Assembly (NCBI GenBank): GCA_030549335.1
Contig: CM060187.1
Span: 2,666,001 to 2,730,000 of the forward strand
Reading direction: 5' to 3'
DNA from: Pontederia crassipes
Taxonomy: Eukaryota; Streptophyta; Magnoliopsida; Commelinales; Pontederiaceae
Length of the DNA stretch: 64,000 nucleotides
In this document: positions 59,761 to 64,000 of the stretch, piece after piece
How positions within the stretch are numbered: position 1 is the first letter of the stretch
Layout: the number at the start of each line of letters is the position of its first letter
Translations under genes and position numbers: made by a program
The notes under the pieces: model-generated
The model's input: only the letters and a program-made list of their open reading frames with translations
The model's database searches: none
Told to the model about the DNA's origin: nothing

Positions 59761-62146
59761 CGACTATTTTATAACAATGAAAATTTTAATTATTGGATAT
59801 GAAACCTTTTTATGTTGTGTACTTTTTATTATGGTGAAAGTGATTCGATTCGAGTATATTTTTTGATAAAAAAACTATCGATTATTTTTTGGATTGGAAT
59901 TAAAAAAAATCAACCTAAAAATATTTAGAAAAAAGAAAAATAATTCTTTAGCTGCTCGGTTTTTTTTAGACACTATTTTAGAATAATATTCTTAAAAAGT
60001 ATATAATAAATTAACATTAGTGTAAACATATTTAATTTTATAACTAAATACTAAAACTATTAAATTAGAGTTCCATAATATAATAGTAAAATATGAAATT
60101 ATATTAAAATTATCATATCAATAATAAAAAATAATTACAAATAAAAATCAATAAATAGGAAGAATTAATATAACTATAGAGCATTTTCCGCTATGAAGAA
60201 ACATGTTGAACACATCTCCATCATTTTTTACTGAGCAATAGATTAATTTTTTTTTTCATTTAAAAATATCATTTATATGAACTATTGATCAACGAACAAG
60301 ATGCACTCACAATTCTTCCGGACACATTAATCCCTAAATAGAAATAAGTTATACGAGCGAATGGATCTTAATTTGAACGGATCAATTTTATTTTATTAAA
60401 AAATCACTCTAAATTATATTCACTTTCTTATTTTTTTTTATTTTTCTTAGTCGAATGAATTTTTCAAATTGGTCGGATTTTTCATACATCCTAACTTTTA
60501 CGAGGATTGGTCAACCTGAGTAGGCCAAATCTCATGAGCAGTGTTTATATGAAATTGGCTTCCATATTTTCTTCTTCCCGAAGCCTTTCTAGATGGATGT
60601 CGTTTCTAAACTCATTGGTCTCCTTCTTTGTAAGACCTAGTCGTCTCACGTTTAGGCTCGATTTCTCACTAATTGCAATAATTAGAAATTTAATTTGGAC
60701 GATACCGAATTACTTTGACATATTTTTCATCCCTACCGACCGACCGGAATATGAATAATTGGACTACGACGTTTAATTATTCTCGTGATCAGTAACATAT
60801 TAAGGCTTTGGAATTTCTTCTTTTTATACCCATTCGGCTCTTGTTTCCGGAACCAATATTTTCAGAACCGGACTAACGATCTTACCGGACTCATCACTGG
60901 GTCGCGGTTGAATCGGTCCGACCGAGTTCGATCGAATTGAAGTATATGAATATTGTACTAATAACTTATTAAAAATATTAAAAAATAATATAACATAATT
61001 TTTATTAATTAAAAGTTTTATAATGATAATATAAATAAATTATTAATAATTTAATATCTATTATTTAATGATGATAGATATTCTATTAATAAATTTTAGC
61101 TTGAATTATTCTTATTTCTTTCTTTTAACACTTTCCTTTTTATTTCCTTTGTTTTATTCTCTTTAATAAGTTTCTATTCTAATATTATTCAATTTTAAAT
61201 ACTTACCTTTTTATTTTAATTTTTTATTTAATTATATACTCCATCATCTTTAAGTTTCCTTATATTCCTTTCCTTTTTTCTCATAACTTTCCTATTTTTA
61301 TTATTTTTTAATATTTTTTTTTCAAAATATGCATTGAACCGGTTCAATTGGCCGATTGCCGGTTCAATCGGTTTTGCTCGGTTCAATGCCAAAATAGGTT
61401 TTAACACCAAATCGGACCGGATCACTGGTCGATTCGCGGTTGAAGGATTTGAACTGGCTGATCCGGTCCGATTTTAACAATATTGTCCGGAACTACTAAC
61501 ATCTAATTAATTCTGAATCGAAATAAATAGTAGAACAATATTTTTCTAATCAAATGATGGCTCCAAAAATCCAACCAATTGTATTAGCCAAGCTTGGTCG
61601 GCTTTGAAATTTCTTTAATTTTAGACCTTTCAATTTTAAAAGCAATCATCCCATGAATCTAAATAACAAAATGATCTCAAAGATATAATACTTTTTTATA
61701 TTCCGAATATCTTCTCACATATATGAATATGTGAATACAGAATACGTATCATAAAAAAATTATGTATGATATAACTGATGACTTTAGAACATTATAACAT
61801 AAATCAAGATGTCTTGGTGCAAAGAAAAAAAAACAACACTATAACATGAGAAAAAAATATGCACCCACGACGAATCGTACTAAGAATTTAAAGTGATAAA
61901 TAATTTTATTAGATAAAAAATAAAAGATGATTATAAATCAGATTAATTTCAGTTTAGACTTTCGAAAATTTATATATATGAATTATAAACCAATTAAGAT
62001 TTCGTATTGATCCCTAAAAATAGAACCTATCTCATGATAAAGAGAAAATAATTCTGAATCACAAACAAAAGTAATCATTGTAATATTTTGATCCCCCTTT
62101 AATTCTCATATGCTCGTTGATCGGGCAACGAGATCCCACACTGTGA
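59267..62146. other. AT-rich intergenic DNA with (AT)n tracts and a GC-richer direct repeat
   Basis: Two long (TA)n microsatellites lie near 59653-59684 and 59716-59758. A related string TCACTGG..CGCGGTTGAA...GGTCCG occurs at 60891-60920 and 61421-61470 around an AT-rich middle, which may mark an old element. No gene was recognised. Confidence 0.5.
59650..59760. repeat. Two (AT)n microsatellites
   Basis: Uninterrupted TA runs of about 30 and 40 bp are separated by about 30 bp of unique sequence. Confidence 0.95.
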
Positions 62147-62994
62147 GGATGTAACATCTCAAAATTTCATCCCCAATTACTAAGAGCAATTAGGTCATTC
62201 GACTGTGTTAGTCCGTTCACCATCACATAATCATAATAAAATATAATTTTCTACTAACTCAGCGGAAGCATGAAGTCATTAAATAAGATAGAATAACTCT
62301 TTTGAAAACACAACGGAAGATTTCGATAAAACATCAAAAGTAATATTATAAAATTAAAAACACACCTAAACATCATTTCTACTAGCAATTGAAACATTTT
62401 AAAACCATAGTCAAATAGACTCAATAGTACTTGACTCTAAGACCCCTAGACTAGTGTGCAATCTCTATTATCACGAGCTAAGCCGCAATCCATCCAATCA
62501 TTGTGCACCTGCATAAATCTAAGATGCAGGGATTTTTCTTATTAGAGTATGTAAATGTCATGCAATGAGAGCTATAATCCTAATCAAAATACTACATGAT
62601 ATGCATCATCTTTATATAAAAAGAAGTAAATAATATCAATGTCATGCTCTTTACATGATATCTACATATTTGTCATCAATAATAATCTATCATCATGCAG
62701 GGAAGACATATCATCATATCATCATACTAGAAAGTATGGACATTCATAGCAATCATTCATTCATTTTCATAGACACATAAGTGAAATATACTTACCATAA
62801 CCATTACCTCCATAACTTTCCTAAGGGTTGTTTTATAACCCTTTGAACTTTCACTTTCGTGTGACATCATTCCATTAGATCGATCATTGACCTTTTCATT
62901 TACGTTATATCTTTCGAAAGTTGAGATTTATATTGTTACCCTTTCAACAGGCTAGTTAGGCTTTAGAGATAATGCTCCTCTCTCGTCATAAGAC

Positions 62995-63110
62995 GACATC
63001 AGAATGCACACACCGTTGTCGATGTATGTAACGATCATTCTGAACTCTCATCCGAAGGTGACATTGGAATAACACACCGTTGTCGATGTGTGTAGCGATC
63101 ACTCCGAGTA
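62995..63110. repeat. Tandem duplication with ACACCGTTGTCGATGT core
   Basis: Two adjacent units of about 60 bp share GACAT..GAAT, ACACCGTTGTCGATGT(A/G)TGTA and CGATCA(T/C)TC. They lie within the LTR-like block at the right end. Confidence 0.8.
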
Positions 63111-63342
63111 AAGTCCAATAAAGTGCCATAGATGATGACATATAACATTGTCCACAATTGGGTCCATTATGCTTTACAATCAACAAATATTTACGTCGCT
63201 CAATCTTTAAATTTTAACCTAGTTATGTGGGGAACATGCATATACGTATATCTAGGTTCTTATATAATCAACAAACATCAATACATATTATTAATACTTT
63301 GAAAATAATATTTAAAATATCATATATTATCTCCGATACTGG

Positions 63343-63502
63343 TTACGGTCGTGAAGGTGTCGTCACGGGCGTGATAAAACCCTGAAAAATTGTCCTTCAG
63401 TCACGGCCGTGCCATGGCTTTGTTACGGCCGTGAAGGTATCGTCATGGTCATGACAGAACCTTGAAAAACTGTCATTCGGTCACGATCATTCCATGGCTT
63501 TG
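63343..63502. repeat. 80-bp tandem duplication with TCACGGCCGTG words
   Basis: The units 63343-63422 and 63423-63502 share TTACGG(T/C)CGTGAAGGT, TCGTCA, CCTTGAAAAA-like, GTCA(T/C)..GGTCACG and CCATGGCTTTG. They differ at about a dozen sites. A third, more diverged piece follows to about 63610. Confidence 0.85.
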
Positions 63503-64000
63503 TCACAATCGTAACATAATCTATCACGAGCATGATAGAAGTCTGATTTCGACTGATTTCAACCCTTCTATCATGGACGTGATAGATTGTGTCACGGATG
63601 ACAAAAGTCTTTGAGTTCCGTCGTCTAGTCTGATTTTTCACGATTTTTTATCCAAATTTGCAAAAAACAATGTATAACCTAGTGAATCATTGCAGACATA
63701 TTTTCTAGACATTATAGGATAAAAAGACATCAAGAAACATATTAAAAAATTAGATTTTACCCCCAAATCATGAACAACAAGAATATATAAATCCTAATTA
63801 TTAGATTTAATAATAAAACATGTGCAATGCATAGATCAAATCATGAAAATCTATATATACATAGATCTAATGATTTCCATAAACAAGAATTTCTCAATCA
63901 CAATCCAGTGTCCTCTTGCTCTCAATTCACTATAAAAGGAACAGAGGAGTTTGGCTCAGATCTTTCTTCTCTTTCTTCATCTTCTTTCTTCTCTTTTTTC

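Larger units (their letters stand above)
62152..64000 (-). mobile_element. Probable gypsy LTR (minus strand), running off the window
   Basis: On the minus strand the block ends GAGATGTTACA, like the GGGCGTTACA end of the gypsy LTR at 50345. Before it come two TTCCG(C/T)TG strings and a TGCAGGTG string (62500) in the same order as TTCCGCAT and TACAGGTG in that LTR. Two tandem repeats (62995-63110, 63343-63502) lie further in. There is no partner LTR or coding part in the window. The assignment to the Tekay/Del group rests on layout only. Confidence 0.4.

Noticed and set aside
1-64000. tRNA, rRNA or organelle-derived inserts
   Set aside because: No cloverleaf with the expected conserved loops, no rRNA stretch and no chloroplast or mitochondrial gene was recognised by eye on either strand. 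A covariance-model scan would be the decisive test.

Overview
The window is nuclear DNA of a flowering plant. The evidence is two intact host genes split by many GT-AG introns, plus plant-type Ty1/copia and Ty3/gypsy LTR elements, an En/Spm (CACTA) DNA transposon, an L1 LINE and SINEs with a (TTG)n tail. I could not place the species from sequence alone. No prokaryotic, organellar or CRISPR feature is present.

Gene island (about 1.8-13.3 kb). Two genes lie head to tail on the minus strand, and both could be modelled exon by exon with consistent splice phases. The upstream one (13292 to 8943, 9 exons, 416 codons) is TAD3, the catalytically inactive partner in the tRNA wobble adenosine deaminase. 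The downstream one (6905 to 1773, 10 exons, 450 codons) is an ankyrin-repeat RING-type E3 ubiquitin ligase of the XBAT32/XBOS group. Their introns hold four short non-LTR retroposons: two full-length Au-like SINEs, one truncated SINE and one 5'-truncated RTE-type LINE. All four are in gene-sense orientation and share the same 3' tail, and two have perfect target-site duplications of 15 and 17 bp.

Transition (13.8-18 kb). A GC-rich array of palindromic units lies upstream of TAD3. A 2-kb fold-back structure follows, made of two long diverged GC-rich inverted arms around an AT-rich core.

Transposon nest (18-42 kb). A decayed Tork-type copia (18367-22986) appears to sit in an older gypsy LTR. 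A decayed SIRE-like copia on the minus strand (24916-35460) carries a probable 2.8-kb solo LTR inside it. A minus-strand L1 LINE (about 35.6-39.3 kb) is split by a solo LTR (37200-37949) with a perfect TCAAT duplication.

DNA transposons (42.7-48.6 kb). A 363-bp MITE with TAA duplications is followed by a complete-ended 5.17-kb CACTA element (43382-48551, TTA duplication). The CACTA element has subterminal motif arrays, a GC-rich repeat block and a decayed Transposase_24 gene.

Right part (50.3-64 kb). A young, nearly whole gypsy element of Tekay/Del type (50345-59266, CTTTA duplication) is followed by AT-rich DNA. The window ends inside what looks like another gypsy LTR.

The only host functions in the window are tRNA editing and ubiquitin ligation; they are neighbours without an evident functional link. 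I found no candidate for a new multi-gene system. The most unusual items are structural: the SINE/LINE partnership inside introns, a G-quadruplex-like tract before the E3 ligase start, the palindromic array before TAD3, and the CACTA GC-rich control-like block.
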